Shown here: positions 37,957-47,489 of the stretch, piece by piece
Layout: each line of letters begins with the position of its first letter
Numbering within the stretch: position 1 is the stretch's first letter
Assembly: GCF_010093085.1 (NCBI RefSeq)
Contig: NZ_MSRC01000001.1
Span: forward strand, 62,001-126,000
Origin: Bacillus sp. SKDU12
GTDB lineage: Bacteria; Bacillota; Bacilli; Bacillales; Bacillaceae
DNA length: 64,000 nt
Direction: 5' to 3'
Notes under the pieces: model-generated
Told to the model about the DNA's origin: nothing
Database searches by the model: none
What the model saw: only the letters and a program-made list of their open reading frames with translations
Program-made: the position numbers and the translations under genes

Positions 37957-38637
37957 TTAAACTGATGAATCATTCTTTGAAGTCATTCGGGATGACGGAT
38001 TCTTTTTTAATACGGATAGCTCCCGTCCGTATTTGACGAATTTGAAAGCTGCAAGCATAGCATGTCCAAAGCGAAAAAAGAATATACACTGAAAATGGGT
38101 CTTGGAAACAGGAACTTGAAACGATGGAATCACTTCATAAACGGGTGTATTCACAAAATCCAGATGGTCATTCAGCATCGCAGCGATACCGCCTTTCACA
38201 CCCCAGACAGCGCCTGTTAACACACCTGTCACTGCCGCATCCTGAATTCCGACAACTGTAACCCATTCGAGTTTTGTGATATGTAAATGCGCCAAAAAAG
38301 ACGCGCTGATTTTTTTTAATTTTGTGACCTGATGCAGAAGCGTTTGGATTTTATGAATGCTTTTCTGTACATCATCTTGTGTAATTTTTTTCTTTTCGCT
38401 GTTTTTTTTCATTTTGGATTCCGTTTTTTGTTTAATATCCACGGTTCCATCGTCTTTGTTGAACTTAATCGCCGGGATTATTTTTTTTATCCTGATGAGG
38501 CCAAACAGCGCTGTGATCTTCAACGTTAATTTGTCATTATCATCGGCATGAAGATACTCCATCGCGACATGGATCTTCATTCTAAAAAGCAGTATGATCC
38601 CTATGAGAATAAGAATGGCTGTCAGCACATATACCAT
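37957..38637 (-). CDS. ytfI: DUF2953 protein YtfI
   Basis: 226-residue protein with one N-terminal transmembrane helix (about residues 2-20, [17 protein letters not shown]) followed by a Lys-rich soluble domain of the DUF2953 type. It is encoded directly upstream of ytfJ, as in other spore formers. The ATG at 38637 has GAGGAAGTG 6 bases before it; the longer frame lacks a ribosome-binding site and would run into the promoter at 38659-38687. A sporulation role is likely; its mechanism is unknown. Confidence 0.87.
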   Translation of the reverse strand: MVYVLTAILILIGIILLFRMKIHVAMEYLHADDNDKLTLKITALFGLIRIKKIIPAIKFNKDDGTVDIKQKTESKMKKNSEKKKITQDDVQKSIHKIQTLLHQVTKLKKISASFLAHLHITKLEWVTVVGIQDAAVTGVLTGAVWGVKGGIAAMLNDHLDFVNTPVYEVIPSFQVPVSKTHFQCIFFFRFGHAMLAAFKFVKYGRELSVLKKNPSSRMTSKNDSSV

Positions 38638-38658
38638 TTTCTTCACTTCCTCTAGGAG

Positions 38659-38687
38659 CATTATCGCCAAATCCAAAAAAAATAAAC
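38659..38687 (-). promoter_or_regulatory. Sigma-F/G-like promoter of ytfIJ
   Basis: Minus strand GTTTA (38687-38683), 14 bases, GGCGATAATG (38668-38659). The -10 fits GGNNANANTR fully and the -35 misses one base of GYATA. The -35 lies inside the yteJ terminator stem. ytfIJ belongs to the forespore regulon in B. subtilis as I recall. Confidence 0.55.
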
Positions 38688-38708
38688 CCGGAGGAAATCC
38701 GGGTTTAT
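38674..38708 (-). terminator. Terminator of sppA-yteJ
   Basis: ATAAACCCGG/CCGGGTTTAT 10-bp stem and eight T residues on the minus strand. Confidence 0.92.
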
Positions 38709-38711
38709 CGG

Positions 38712-39206
38712 TTATTTGCGGTACAATTTTTCATGCACTACTGTCGTATCTGCAATGTAATCATGAATCCCCTGCTTTGTGGGCGAAAACGCAATGACGA
38801 TATATAAAATCCAAAACTTATCAATATACCGTCCGACTACTTCACGAAAAATGACTGCGCCCCATGTCAGCTTGCGATCCGGCTTCACAGAAACCACCTT
38901 GAGGCCGAATACCATTTTCCCAAGCGTCTGCCTGAAGAACTTTGTCATCAGCGCAAAATAGGCAAGATACACAACAAGCGTAGTCACAGTGTAGGCCGAG
39001 AAAGTAAACATGCCGGATGTTTTCGGCAAGTCCAATACGGTAAAGAGGGGAGAAACAAGCAAATGGTTTAATCCCCATACAACGAGCCAATCCAGCAAGA
39101 AAGCCCAGAAACGAACCCAAAAGCCGGCATAGGCAAGTGTCAGCGGTTCCGCTTCTTGCAGGCTTTTGATGTCATCGCGCTCTAACTCTTCATATGTCGT
39201 GTCCAT
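38712..39206 (-). CDS. yteJ: RDD-family membrane protein YteJ (SppA inhibitor SppI)
   Basis: 164-residue membrane protein with the RDD signature at the first helix ([18 protein letters not shown]: Arg then Asp). Two more helices follow around [16 protein letters not shown] and [10 protein letters not shown], together with the family motif [11 protein letters not shown]. In B. subtilis YteJ forms a membrane complex with SppA and inhibits it. It is 12 bases downstream of sppA in the same sigma-W operon. GTAGGAGG precedes the ATG. Confidence 0.92.
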   Translation of the reverse strand: MDTTYEELERDDIKSLQEAEPLTLAYAGFWVRFWAFLLDWLVVWGLNHLLVSPLFTVLDLPKTSGMFTFSAYTVTTLVVYLAYFALMTKFFRQTLGKMVFGLKVVSVKPDRKLTWGAVIFREVVGRYIDKFWILYIVIAFSPTKQGIHDYIADTTVVHEKLYRK

Positions 39207-39218
39207 TATTGATCCCTC

Positions 39219-40226
39219 CTACTTCGCATAGAGATACATCATTCTCGGCGAGCCGGATTGTGAAAGAATTTCTCTCATATTCAGAAAATCAATTTCACTC
39301 TTAAACATTTTGTTAGCACTCATGGAAAACAGTGAGCCTAATCCAAAGCTTTTCTCATAAGAAATGACAGTCGCATTTTTCAAATCCTTATGATCCTTTT
39401 TCATCGCTGAAATGGTGTCATCATAAAAACCAAGCTCATCAACAAGCTTCAGTTTTTTCGCCTGCCGTCCGTCATACACGCGTCCATCCGCAATTTTCTT
39501 CACGTCAGCTTTCGACATGCCGCGGCCTTTGGAAATGACATCAACAAAACCTTCATACGAATTATCAACCATGGATTGCATGATGTCCTTTTCTTCTTTC
39601 GTCATTTCACGGGAAGGAGACATAATATCCTTATGGGCCCCGCTCTTAATTATTTCAAAAGAAATGCCGAGCTTATCGGCAAGCTTTGAATAATTGACGC
39701 TTTCCATAATAACGCCGAGTGACCCAGTCAAGGTTTCCGGTGTCGCAAAAATCTTATCAGCCGCCGTTGAGATGTAATAGCCGCCAGATGCTGCCATCGA
39801 TCCCATCGACACGTAAATCGGTTTTTTTGTTTCTTTCTTGATTTCTTCTAGTTTCTTATGTATTTCAGCACTTTCGTACACTCCGCCGCCCGGAGAATTC
39901 ACCTTCAGAACGATGCCTTTGACCATTTTATCCTCTTTTGCGCGCTCAAGGTCTTTTAAGAATGTTCTGTGGTTATATCCGTCTGAACCGAGCAGACTGC
40001 TTGAATCTCCATTATCCTGGATGGTGCCGCTGACCTCTAATACGGCTATTTTACTTGAGAGACTGCCGTTTTCCAGCGTCTTTTCTTGCGTTTCATCTGT
40101 CAGTGATGTGAGATCTGTTTGAGCGCCTTTTGCACTTTCAAAGAAACTCATTGAGATGCTGACGATGATGGACACGCCGAAAATCCCCAAGGCAATCACT
40201 AATGCAATCCATCTTTTTGCATTCAT
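39219..40226 (-). CDS. sppA: Signal peptide peptidase SppA
   Basis: 335-residue membrane-anchored S49 serine protease that cleaves leftover signal peptides and contributes to lantibiotic resistance. The N-terminal anchor is about 5-27. The Ser-Lys dyad is visible: Ser147 in [12 protein letters not shown] and Lys199 in [13 protein letters not shown]. The start at 40226 is preceded by AAAGGAGGAG; the upstream frame [11 protein letters not shown] would include the ribosome-binding site. Transcribed from a textbook sigma-W promoter. Confidence 0.96.
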   Translation of the reverse strand: MNAKRWIALVIALGIFGVSIIVSISMSFFESAKGAQTDLTSLTDETQEKTLENGSLSSKIAVLEVSGTIQDNGDSSSLLGSDGYNHRTFLKDLERAKEDKMVKGIVLKVNSPGGGVYESAEIHKKLEEIKKETKKPIYVSMGSMAASGGYYISTAADKIFATPETLTGSLGVIMESVNYSKLADKLGISFEIIKSGAHKDIMSPSREMTKEEKDIMQSMVDNSYEGFVDVISKGRGMSKADVKKIADGRVYDGRQAKKLKLVDELGFYDDTISAMKKDHKDLKNATVISYEKSFGLGSLFSMSANKMFKSEIDFLNMREILSQSGSPRMMYLYAK

Positions 40227-40261
40227 TTTTTTCTCCTCCTTTTTCCCAAACTCTCTCATTA

Positions 40262-40287
40262 TACGATTGAAAATGAAAAATGTTTCA
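40262..40287 (-). promoter_or_regulatory. Sigma-W promoter of sppA-yteJ
   Basis: Minus strand TGAAAC (40287-40282), exactly 16 bases, CGTA (40265-40262). This is the sigma-W consensus, and the operon is known in the envelope-stress regulon. Confidence 0.9.
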
Positions 40288-40331
40288 TTTGATGAGAAAG
40301 CTCCGGCTTAACTGGCTGCCGGCAAACATGG

Positions 40332-40337
40332 TACACT
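40332..40337 (+). promoter_or_regulatory. Possible -10 of nadK2
   Basis: TACACT preceded by TGG (extended -10). TTAACT lies 18 bases upstream. Weak evidence. Confidence 0.35.
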
Positions 40338-40411
40338 TATGGCCAAAGGTATTTTATCACAATACTGGATGACAGAAAAACTTAAATATGACAGCAAAGG
40401 GGATATGGGAT

Positions 40412-41218
40412 ATGACCGATCAGCGCCGTAATGTTTATTTTTTTCACAAACAAGACCAAAAAACAAACGAACAAGCCAGCTCTTTAATACAATTGGCTGA
40501 AGAGCACGGATTTACGGTTGTGAACCATCAGTCAGACGCCGATATTATTGCCAGCACTGGCGGGGACGGTTCATTTTTGCAGGCAGTCAGAAAAACGAAT
40601 TTCCGTGACGACTGCTTGTATGTCGGCATTACCAAAAAGGGGAAAGCTCATTTATATTGCGACTTTTATAGTGATGAGCGGGAAAAATTGGTCGATGCGA
40701 TGACGTTTGAACAATTAGAAGTCAGAAAATATCCGCTGATTGAAGTGGCAGTGGATAACGCCAGCCCTTTTCACTGCTTAAACGAGGTCTCCATCCGTTC
40801 AAGCATCATTAAAACCTTTGTCATGGATGTGCTGATTGATGATCTGCACTTTGAAACGTTTAGAGGTGACGGAATGATCATCTCAACCCCTACAGGCAGC
40901 ACCGCTTATAATAAGTCTGTAGCAGGAGCGGTTGTTGATCCGCTGCTCCCATGCATGCAGGTATCTGAGCTTGCCTCACTCAACAATAATACCTACCGGA
41001 CACTCGGCTCGCCATTTGTCCTCAGTTCTGACCGAAAACTGACCCTTCGTGTGATACAGGACGGAAATGATCACCCAATCATCGGATTGGACAATGAAGC
41101 TCTCAGCACGAGAAACGTGAAAACAATCGAAATCAAACTGTCTGACAAAAAAATTAAAACAGTGAAACTAAAGGACAATTCATTCTGGGAGAAAGTGAAG
41201 CGTACCTTTTTATCGTAA
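40412..41218 (+). CDS. nadK2: NAD kinase 2
   Basis: 268-residue ATP/polyphosphate-dependent NAD kinase (ppnKB/ytdI). The phosphate-binding motif is STGGDGSFLQAVRK at about 48-61, and the second family motif is RGDGMIISTPTGSTAYNKS. Bacilli carry two NAD kinases; this is the shorter second one. Start ATG at 40412 has GGGGATATGGG upstream; the eight extra codons of the longer frame precede this site. It is convergent with ytcJ over a perfect palindromic terminator. Confidence 0.94.
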   Translation: MTDQRRNVYFFHKQDQKTNEQASSLIQLAEEHGFTVVNHQSDADIIASTGGDGSFLQAVRKTNFRDDCLYVGITKKGKAHLYCDFYSDEREKLVDAMTFEQLEVRKYPLIEVAVDNASPFHCLNEVSIRSSIIKTFVMDVLIDDLHFETFRGDGMIISTPTGSTAYNKSVAGAVVDPLLPCMQVSELASLNNNTYRTLGSPFVLSSDRKLTLRVIQDGNDHPIIGLDNEALSTRNVKTIEIKLSDKKIKTVKLKDNSFWEKVKRTFLS

Positions 41219-41221
41219 GCA

Positions 41222-41249
41222 AAAAGGACAGGCAGCTGCCTGTCCTTTT
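41222..41249. terminator. Perfect 28-bp palindromic terminator, nadK2/ytcJ
   Basis: AAAAGGACAGGCAG followed directly by its reverse complement, with no spacer. It functions in both directions between convergent genes and overlaps the ytcJ stop. Confidence 0.88.
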
Positions 41250-42837
41250 ATAAATTCTCATACACAATCTGGCCGTTGATCACGGTTTTTTTTATGTCCA
41301 AAAGATGAAGCTGGGCGGGATCAATTGTAAAAGGATTATCACTAAGAACTGTAAAATCCGCGTCATAGCCTTCTGCAATCTTTCCGCGTGACTCCTCTTT
41401 ATAAATGATCCGGGCGCTTCCTTCCGTATAGAGCTTTATCGCTTCATATACAGATAAACATTCGCTTTCATTATAGCTTGGCCCGTTCTGCTCATGACTG
41501 CTTTTCCTAAGCACCGCCGACTGGATGCCAAGAAGCGGGTCAACAGGCTCTATCGGGGCGTCTGAACCGCCCGCGCATAAAATGCCTTTAGACATCAACG
41601 TTTTCCAAGCAAAAGCTGTGTTCATCCTGTCTTCTCCAAGACGGTCAATGACCCACGGAAAATCACTGGCGACGAAATGAGGCTGAAGATCAAGTGCGAT
41701 CGGCATCCGTGCTGCTCTTTCAATTAATTCGTCGTTCAGCACTTGCGCATGAATCAGCCGGTCATGCCGTCCGTTTGCGGGCGGATGTTTTTCAGCTGCA
41801 TTCAGCACTTTTTCAAAAGCGAGATCACCGATTGCGTGAACCGCAACCTCCATGCCTTTTTCTCTCGCTTTTTGAACGAGCCGGGCAAGGGTTTCATCAT
41901 CATGAACTTGAACCCCGCTAGTGGACGGATCGTCCTGATAGGGTGCTTTCAATAAAGCGGTTCTCCCGCCAAGCGCTCCATCTGCAAAGATTTTCATTGC
42001 ACCGAACTCCACATACGGGCCGATTGGCTTCTCTAGCTGCTCCCATCGATCGACTGCTTCATGATGAACGAGCAAATGGCAGCGGAACGGGTACGCCCCG
42101 CTTGCAGCAGCTTTCTCATACGCTTTCATCGGCACAGAAGCATCGCCGTAATAGGACAAGTCTTCCGAATGCCCTCCCGTCAGGCCTTTTGCCCAGCAAT
42201 CCTTTATCGCAGCCGTAAGCGCCTCATCAACATAGTGCTGAGAGACTGGCGGGACAGCTTTCAAAATTAAATCCTGCGCCTTATCAAACAGAAGTCCGGA
42301 CGGCTCACCATTTGCATCTTTTACAATGACTCCCCCTTCAGGGTCGGGCGTGTTTCTTGAAATTCCTGCTGCTTGAAGGGCTGCAGAATTGACAGCTATC
42401 GCATGCCGGCATATTCGTTTGAGTAAGACGGGCCTGTCTGGAAATAAATGATCAAGATCATGCTTAACCAAATAGTCCGGTGTCTTAAATTGATTTTCAT
42501 TCCAGCCCTCTCCAATGAGCCAATCGCCCTCAGAGAGCTGCGCTTCTCTTTCCTTGGCAGCCTGTAAAATCGCTTCTTTCGACGTTAGCGCGGACAGATC
42601 AAGCTGGAGCTGTTTTTCACCGTGGCCGATCAAATGCAAATGGCTGTCGACAAAACCCGGAAGCATGACCGCTCCGTCCAGATTGATTTCTTCCGTTTCC
42701 GGAGACCCGTACTTTTTCTTTAGACATTCATAGCTGCCAGTGCCCTTTATGACACCGTCCTCAACATAAACTGCCTCTGTCCGATCGTCTTCTTCGAGCA
42801 TCGTATAAATGAAACCGCCGTGCCATATCGCCTTCAC
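41248..42837 (-). CDS. ytcJ: Amidohydrolase YtcJ
   Basis: 529-residue amidohydrolase of the YtcJ-like/amidohydrolase 3 family. The metal site begins with DSHLHLIGHG (HxH), and later ligands are seen in VAVHAIGDLAFEKVL and LCAGGSDAPIEPVDPLLGI. Start and end halves (MKAIWHGGFIYTM; DADFTVLSDNPF) form the usual beta-sandwich. The substrate is unknown. It is 20 bases downstream of ytcI and probably co-transcribed, which may link it to acyl or amide metabolism, but this is only context. Confidence 0.9.
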   Translation of the reverse strand: MKAIWHGGFIYTMLEEDDRTEAVYVEDGVIKGTGSYECLKKKYGSPETEEINLDGAVMLPGFVDSHLHLIGHGEKQLQLDLSALTSKEAILQAAKEREAQLSEGDWLIGEGWNENQFKTPDYLVKHDLDHLFPDRPVLLKRICRHAIAVNSAALQAAGISRNTPDPEGGVIVKDANGEPSGLLFDKAQDLILKAVPPVSQHYVDEALTAAIKDCWAKGLTGGHSEDLSYYGDASVPMKAYEKAAASGAYPFRCHLLVHHEAVDRWEQLEKPIGPYVEFGAMKIFADGALGGRTALLKAPYQDDPSTSGVQVHDDETLARLVQKAREKGMEVAVHAIGDLAFEKVLNAAEKHPPANGRHDRLIHAQVLNDELIERAARMPIALDLQPHFVASDFPWVIDRLGEDRMNTAFAWKTLMSKGILCAGGSDAPIEPVDPLLGIQSAVLRKSSHEQNGPSYNESECLSVYEAIKLYTEGSARIIYKEESRGKIAEGYDADFTVLSDNPFTIDPAQLHLLDIKKTVINGQIVYENL

Positions 42838-42857
42838 TTCACGTTCACTCTCTTTCG

Positions 42858-44447
42858 TTATGCCTTTTTATTGGCTTTGAGCTGTTCTTCGCGTTGTCGT
42901 AATTCCACTCGTCTGATTTTTGCAGAAGCCGTTTTCGGCAGGCTTTCTACAAATTCAATCTCTCTTGGATATTTGTAAGGAGCAGTGATTGTCTTCACAT
43001 GATTTTGCAGCGTTTTGACAAGCTCATCACTGCGTTTATCGTAATCTTGCAGAACAACGTATGCCTTAACGATTGAGCCTCTGATTTCATCCGGGCTTGC
43101 AACAACCGCACATTCTTTCACTTCAGGGTGCTTAACAAGCGCATCCTCCACTTCGAATGGCCCGATCGTATAGCCGGAGCTGATGATAATATCGTCATTG
43201 CGGCTTTCAAACCAGAAGTATCCGTCTTCATCTTTTTTGGCTCTGTCTCCTGTGAGGAAATAATCGCCGCGAATTTGCTTTTTCATTCTTTCCGGATCTT
43301 TGTAATATTCCTTAAAGAGCGCCGGTGTACTCAAATGAACTGCGATATCGCCAACCTCACCCGTTTTACAGATTTCGCCGTCTTCGTTAATGATCTCAAC
43401 CTGATTGCCCGGTGTCGGTTTTCCCATGCTCCCTGGTTTAATATCTGTATCTTTTAAGACACCGACTAACAGTGTGCTTTCTGTTTGGCCATATCCGTCC
43501 CGCACCTTAATGCCAAAGTGCTTTTGGAACACATCAATGACTTCGCGGTTGAGCGGTTCACCTGCGGAAACAGCGCTATGCAAAGCAGAAAGATCATAGC
43601 GGTCTAAGCCATCGACCTTCGCCATTAAGCGGTATTCTGTCGGCGTACAGCAGAAAACATTGATTTTGTAGCGGTTTAACAGTTCTAAATATTTTTCCGC
43701 TTTGAATCGGCCGTAGTATATAAAACCTGTCGCTCCGCTGCCGAGTGTCGCTAAAAACGGGCTCCACACCCACTTTTGCCAGCCAGGAGCAGCAGTCGCC
43801 CAGACGGTATCCTTTTCAGAAATATCAAGCCAAGCGCCGGCAGATGTTTTTAAATGAGCAAATGCCCAACCGTGTGTATGTACAACACCTTTAGGCTGAC
43901 CGGTTGTCCCAGATGTGTAAGATAAGAAAGCCATATCTTCTCTAGTTGTGTCAGCTGTTTGGAATTGGCTTCCGTCTGCTTCAATCGATAAGAGATTTTT
44001 CCAGCCGGCATCGTTTTCGCCAATAGACAGCTTAATCAGTTTGTCAGCCGTACTGACATCACGGAAGGCGCCAATAAATGCAGAATAGACGATAGCGCCT
44101 TTTACTTCCGCATGTTCAATCCGGTATTCAAGATCTTTCGCACGAAGCATTTCGGAACACGGGATGACAACCATTCCTGATTTCAGGATAGCCAAATAAA
44201 CAGCATAGGCTTCAAGCACCCGCGGAACCATTACAATCAGCTTATCTCCCTTTTTAAACCCAAGGTCAGCCAAAGCCGCCCCGATTTTATTTGTTTCTTC
44301 CATCAGCTTTTCATATGACCAAGATTTTTGTGTACCTGACTCATCTTCCCATAGAAGAGCGGTTTTTTGTCCAGCAGCACTGAACTTTTCCATTTCATTC
44401 ACTAAGTTGTATTGCATAGGTGCAATTAAATCTTCTCGTTTTAACAC
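42858..44447 (-). CDS. ytcI: Acyl-CoA synthetase YtcI
   Basis: 529-residue member of the AMP-forming acyl-CoA synthetase family (acid + CoA + ATP). P-loop-like motif SYTSGTTGQPKG, DGYGQTES and FWFESRNDDIIISSGYTIGP are present. The C-terminal catalytic Lys510 is in PKTASAKIRR. It is a paralogue of AcsA 13 kb away and closer to medium-chain or acetyl/propionyl synthetases; chain-length preference cannot be read. Start is GTG at 44447 after GTGAGGAG. A TATAAT with poor -35 lies about 24 bases before the start. Confidence 0.92.
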   Translation of the reverse strand: MLKREDLIAPMQYNLVNEMEKFSAAGQKTALLWEDESGTQKSWSYEKLMEETNKIGAALADLGFKKGDKLIVMVPRVLEAYAVYLAILKSGMVVIPCSEMLRAKDLEYRIEHAEVKGAIVYSAFIGAFRDVSTADKLIKLSIGENDAGWKNLLSIEADGSQFQTADTTREDMAFLSYTSGTTGQPKGVVHTHGWAFAHLKTSAGAWLDISEKDTVWATAAPGWQKWVWSPFLATLGSGATGFIYYGRFKAEKYLELLNRYKINVFCCTPTEYRLMAKVDGLDRYDLSALHSAVSAGEPLNREVIDVFQKHFGIKVRDGYGQTESTLLVGVLKDTDIKPGSMGKPTPGNQVEIINEDGEICKTGEVGDIAVHLSTPALFKEYYKDPERMKKQIRGDYFLTGDRAKKDEDGYFWFESRNDDIIISSGYTIGPFEVEDALVKHPEVKECAVVASPDEIRGSIVKAYVVLQDYDKRSDELVKTLQNHVKTITAPYKYPREIEFVESLPKTASAKIRRVELRQREEQLKANKKA

Positions 44448-44574
44448 GAACAACTCCTCACTTTCTCCACCCATTATACATAAATTCAGGTCCTTTTCGT
44501 AAGGATATGCCTAAAAATAAGCTGCGTAAACATAGATTTTATAGGCCGCTAGTCCTTTTTTATATATAAAAACG

Positions 44575-44600
44575 AAAAAGAGTGGGGATATCCCCCACTC
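44575..44600 (-). terminator. Terminator of sspA
   Basis: GAGTGGGG pairs with CCCCACTC around GATA/TATC, followed by TTTTTCG on the minus strand. Confidence 0.9.
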
Positions 44601-44625
44601 CTAAGCCATTATGTGAAATTGTAAA

Positions 44626-44841
44626 TTAGAATTGTCCTCCGCCCATGTTTTGTTGAGCAAAAGATACAAGACGTTTAGTGATCTCTCCCCCAACAGAACC
44701 GTTAGCGCGAGAAGTTGTGTCTGCTCCAAGGTTTACACCGAATTCAGAAGCGATTTCTAATTTCATTTGGTCGATAGCTTGAGCAGCTCCTGGTACTAGA
44801 AGTTGGTTACTGCTGTTACCGTTTTGACTGTTTTGTGCCAT
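44626..44841 (-). CDS. sspA: Small acid-soluble spore protein, alpha/beta type (SspA)
   Basis: 71-residue alpha/beta SASP that coats and protects spore DNA. The GPR protease site is in [13 protein letters not shown], and the second DNA-binding signature is [14 protein letters not shown]. The Gln/Asn/Ser-rich N-terminus ([13 protein letters not shown]) is longer than and different from the 168 SspA as I remember it. Start at 44841 follows AAGGAGGTGA. A consensus sigma-G promoter lies 23 bases upstream, so expression is in the forespore. Confidence 0.95.
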   Translation of the reverse strand: MAQNSQNGNSSNQLLVPGAAQAIDQMKLEIASEFGVNLGADTTSRANGSVGGEITKRLVSFAQQNMGGGQF

Positions 44842-44863
44842 GTGTCTCACCTCCTTGTGAGTA

Positions 44864-44893
44864 TAGAATGTGTTAAAACACATGGCTTCATTC
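44864..44893 (-). promoter_or_regulatory. Sigma-G promoter of sspA
   Basis: Minus strand GAATG (44893-44889), 18 bases, CATTCTA (44870-44864), matching GMATR-N18-CATWMTA at every position. Confidence 0.88.
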
Positions 44894-44933
44894 AGAAAAA
44901 CTTTGGTAATTGTATACAGGAGCTGCAGCTGAT

Positions 44934-46139
44934 TTAAAAGAGTTCCATGAATTTATCGTTTGCTTCTTGTTCGCTATACAGTGTCACTGTCTCAATGTTT
45001 TCAACTGCTTCTTGGATATACGGCTCAAAATCAACAAAGCTTTCATAGTGTTCGATTTTTTCTTTTTTAGGGCGTGTTTTCGGACTAGGCGGCGTAAAGA
45101 TCGTACAGCAGTCCTCAAACGGCTGAATGCTCGTCTCATACGTACCGATTTCCCTTGATTTTTCAATGATTTCTGTTTTATCCATGCCGATTAACGGACG
45201 CAAAATCGGTGTTGACGTCACCGCATTAATTGCATACATGCTTTCAAGCGTTTGGCTCGCTACCTGGCCGAGGCTTTCTCCCGTAATGATAGCAAGCCCG
45301 TTTCTCTTTTCTCTGATTCTGTCTGCAATTTGGAGCATGAGGCGGCGGGTTGCCGTCATTGTGTAGTTTTCGGGAATTTGTTTTTGGATCAGCTCCTGCG
45401 TTTTTGTAAACGGTACAATATGAAGCGTCATGCTTCCGCCGAAATGGGCCAGGCATTTTGCCAGATCCATTACCTTTTGCTTTGCGCGCTCGCTTGTGTA
45501 CGGCGGGCTGAAGAAATGAACAGCTTCTACTGATATTCCTCGTTTCATCGCATAAAAACCGGCGACAGGGCTGTCAAAACCGCCGGAAAGCATCAGCATT
45601 GCTTTGCCTGCTGAACCAACTGGCAGGCCGCCTGCTCCTTTTTCATTGCGAATCGTCAAAAACGTCGCTTCCTCCCTGATTTCGATTCTGAGCGGGATAT
45701 CAGGGTTGCGGACATCGACGGTCAATCCTTCTGTATGCCGCAAAATATGGCCGCCGACTTCAGCATTCATTTGATTGGTATCTAATTCAAATTGTTTATA
45801 TGCTCTTTTTGTCTCTACTTTAAACGTATCACCAGGCTGATACTGGTCCTCTATCGCCTTTAGAGCAGTAGCTTTTATCTCATCAAGACGGCTGTCACAC
45901 TTAATCGCCAGGCTGAAGCTTTGAATGCCAAACACCTGCTTTAAATGAGGGAAAAGAGCCTCAGGATCTTGGCCATTTAATGTAATCGTCATCCGGTCCC
46001 GATTGGAAAAGTATTTTAAGTTCGGATAGTCTTTCAAAACGAGTCTGATGTTTTGCTTTAAGCGCTCAATAAAGCTTTTTCTGTTTTTGCCTTTAGTCGA
46101 AATTTCCCCAAAACGAATTAATATATGATCGTAATTCAT
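44934..46139 (-). CDS. thiI: tRNA 4-thiouridine sulfurtransferase ThiI
   Basis: 401-residue enzyme making s4U8 in tRNA and feeding sulfur to thiazole synthesis. Order: ferredoxin-like N-domain, THUMP domain (about 60-165), PP-loop domain with [13 protein letters not shown]. The C-terminal rhodanese domain of the E. coli enzyme is absent, as in other bacilli. Cys residues that could carry persulfide are in [13 protein letters not shown]. It is 3 bases after nifZ, its dedicated sulfur donor. Confidence 0.96.
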   Translation of the reverse strand: MNYDHILIRFGEISTKGKNRKSFIERLKQNIRLVLKDYPNLKYFSNRDRMTITLNGQDPEALFPHLKQVFGIQSFSLAIKCDSRLDEIKATALKAIEDQYQPGDTFKVETKRAYKQFELDTNQMNAEVGGHILRHTEGLTVDVRNPDIPLRIEIREEATFLTIRNEKGAGGLPVGSAGKAMLMLSGGFDSPVAGFYAMKRGISVEAVHFFSPPYTSERAKQKVMDLAKCLAHFGGSMTLHIVPFTKTQELIQKQIPENYTMTATRRLMLQIADRIREKRNGLAIITGESLGQVASQTLESMYAINAVTSTPILRPLIGMDKTEIIEKSREIGTYETSIQPFEDCCTIFTPPSPKTRPKKEKIEHYESFVDFEPYIQEAVENIETVTLYSEQEANDKFMELF

Positions 46140-46142
46140 GTT

Positions 46143-47288
46143 CTACCTCATCATTTTCTTTAATTTTTTGATGCCAGGAACGAGTGCGTCCATAAAAGGT
46201 TCTGCCACTTCGCTTGTTTGGCTGTAATGTAAGCTGATTCTGATGCTGCTTCCGGCAACTTGCTCTCCCTTGCCCATCTGTAAGAGAACTTTGCTGGGCT
46301 TATTTTCTTTTGCCGAGCAGGCTGATGTCGTTGAGACGAATATATGCTGTTCCTCGAGCATGTGTAAAAGCACCTCTGCTTTGATTCCCGGGACAGAGAA
46401 ATTAATAATATGCGGCGCGCTATTCATTTGAGGCGTGCTGACAACAACGCCTTCAGTTTCACTCAGCCTTTTCATAAACAATTCCTTTGCAGCAGCCATC
46501 GTGCCAAGCCGTGTTTCAAAATCAGCAGCGGCAAGATTAATGGCTTTGGCAAGCGAAACCGCACCCGCTGTATGTTCCGTCCCTGCTCGTATGCCTTTTT
46601 GCTGAGAGCCTCCCGTTATTAGCGGAATAAGGCGTGTTCCTTCTTTTACGATAAGCGCCCCCGTCCCCTTCAAGCCGTGAATTTTATGCCCGGAAATCGA
46701 ACAAAGGTCAATGCCGGACGTTTCAATAGCCAGAGGCACTTTATAGATGCCTTGCACATAATCGACATGAAACAAAATGTTCGGGTGCTCTTTCAGCATT
46801 TCTCCCGCCTCTTCAACCGGCTGCACGGAACCAACTTCATTGTTCACATGCATCATGCTGACAAGCACGGTATCCGGACGGATCGATTGTTTTAGCTCTT
46901 CAATTGATACAAAACCATCTTCGTTCACCGAAAGATAAGTAACATCAAACCCGAATAACTCTTGCAGCTGTTCTAACGATTCCGTAACGGACGGATGTTC
47001 AATAGAAGTGGCAATGATATGTTTTCCTGCTTTTATTTTTGACAAAGCCGCTCCTTTTAAAGCCAAATTATTAGCTTCTGTAGCGCCTGACGTAAATACA
47101 ATATCATAATTCTTTAGGCCCATGGCTCTTTTTATCTGCTGTTTAGCTGCCTGAAGCAGCTGTTCCGTTTCAGCTCCATACCTGTGCAAAGATGAAGGAT
47201 TTCCAAAATACCGCCGGCTTGTTTGTTCATATGTATTCAAGACGTCATCATAAGGTTTGGTCGTTGAACTATTGTCTAAATATAACAT
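46143..47288 (-). CDS. nifZ: Cysteine desulfurase NifZ (IscS family)
   Basis: 381-residue PLP-dependent cysteine desulfurase supplying persulfide to ThiI. The PLP Lys is in [17 protein letters not shown] (HGLKG instead of the usual HGPKG), EANNLALKG and [12 protein letters not shown] are typical, and the catalytic Cys loop is [16 protein letters not shown]. The start has AAAGGAGT 6 bases upstream. The nifZ-thiI pair forms one operon with a 3-base gap. It is divergent from braB. Confidence 0.95.
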   Translation of the reverse strand: MLYLDNSSTTKPYDDVLNTYEQTSRRYFGNPSSLHRYGAETEQLLQAAKQQIKRAMGLKNYDIVFTSGATEANNLALKGAALSKIKAGKHIIATSIEHPSVTESLEQLQELFGFDVTYLSVNEDGFVSIEELKQSIRPDTVLVSMMHVNNEVGSVQPVEEAGEMLKEHPNILFHVDYVQGIYKVPLAIETSGIDLCSISGHKIHGLKGTGALIVKEGTRLIPLITGGSQQKGIRAGTEHTAGAVSLAKAINLAAADFETRLGTMAAAKELFMKRLSETEGVVVSTPQMNSAPHIINFSVPGIKAEVLLHMLEEQHIFVSTTSACSAKENKPSKVLLQMGKGEQVAGSSIRISLHYSQTSEVAEPFMDALVPGIKKLKKMMR

Positions 47289-47378
47289 CTTTTTACTCCT
47301 TTAACATGAAAGCGATACAAAACTAATTTTATATGTTACCATAACAAATTATTGCTGAAAAAGTAAATGAAATTACTA

Positions 47379-47406
47379 TTGACTTCTTCATTCATTCACA
47401 TATAAT
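47379..47406 (+). promoter_or_regulatory. Sigma-A promoter of braB
   Basis: TTGACT, 16 bases, TATAAT, about 85 bases before the braB ATG. Confidence 0.75.
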
Positions 47407-47426
47407 TAAATTTGTTACTTTCGTCA

Positions 47427-47456
47427 TATTATCTGACAATTAATTGACAGAATATT
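47427..47456 (+). promoter_or_regulatory. Tandem CodY-box-like elements at braB
   Basis: TATTATCTGACAATT (47427-47441) and AATTGACAGAATATT (47442-47456) each match the 15-base CodY consensus AATTTTCWGAAAATT at 12 positions and abut directly downstream of the -10. Control of braB by CodY is known in B. subtilis. Confidence 0.65.
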
Positions 47457-47489
47457 CTACCATAGTAAATTTAGGAGGACTTATACGTT

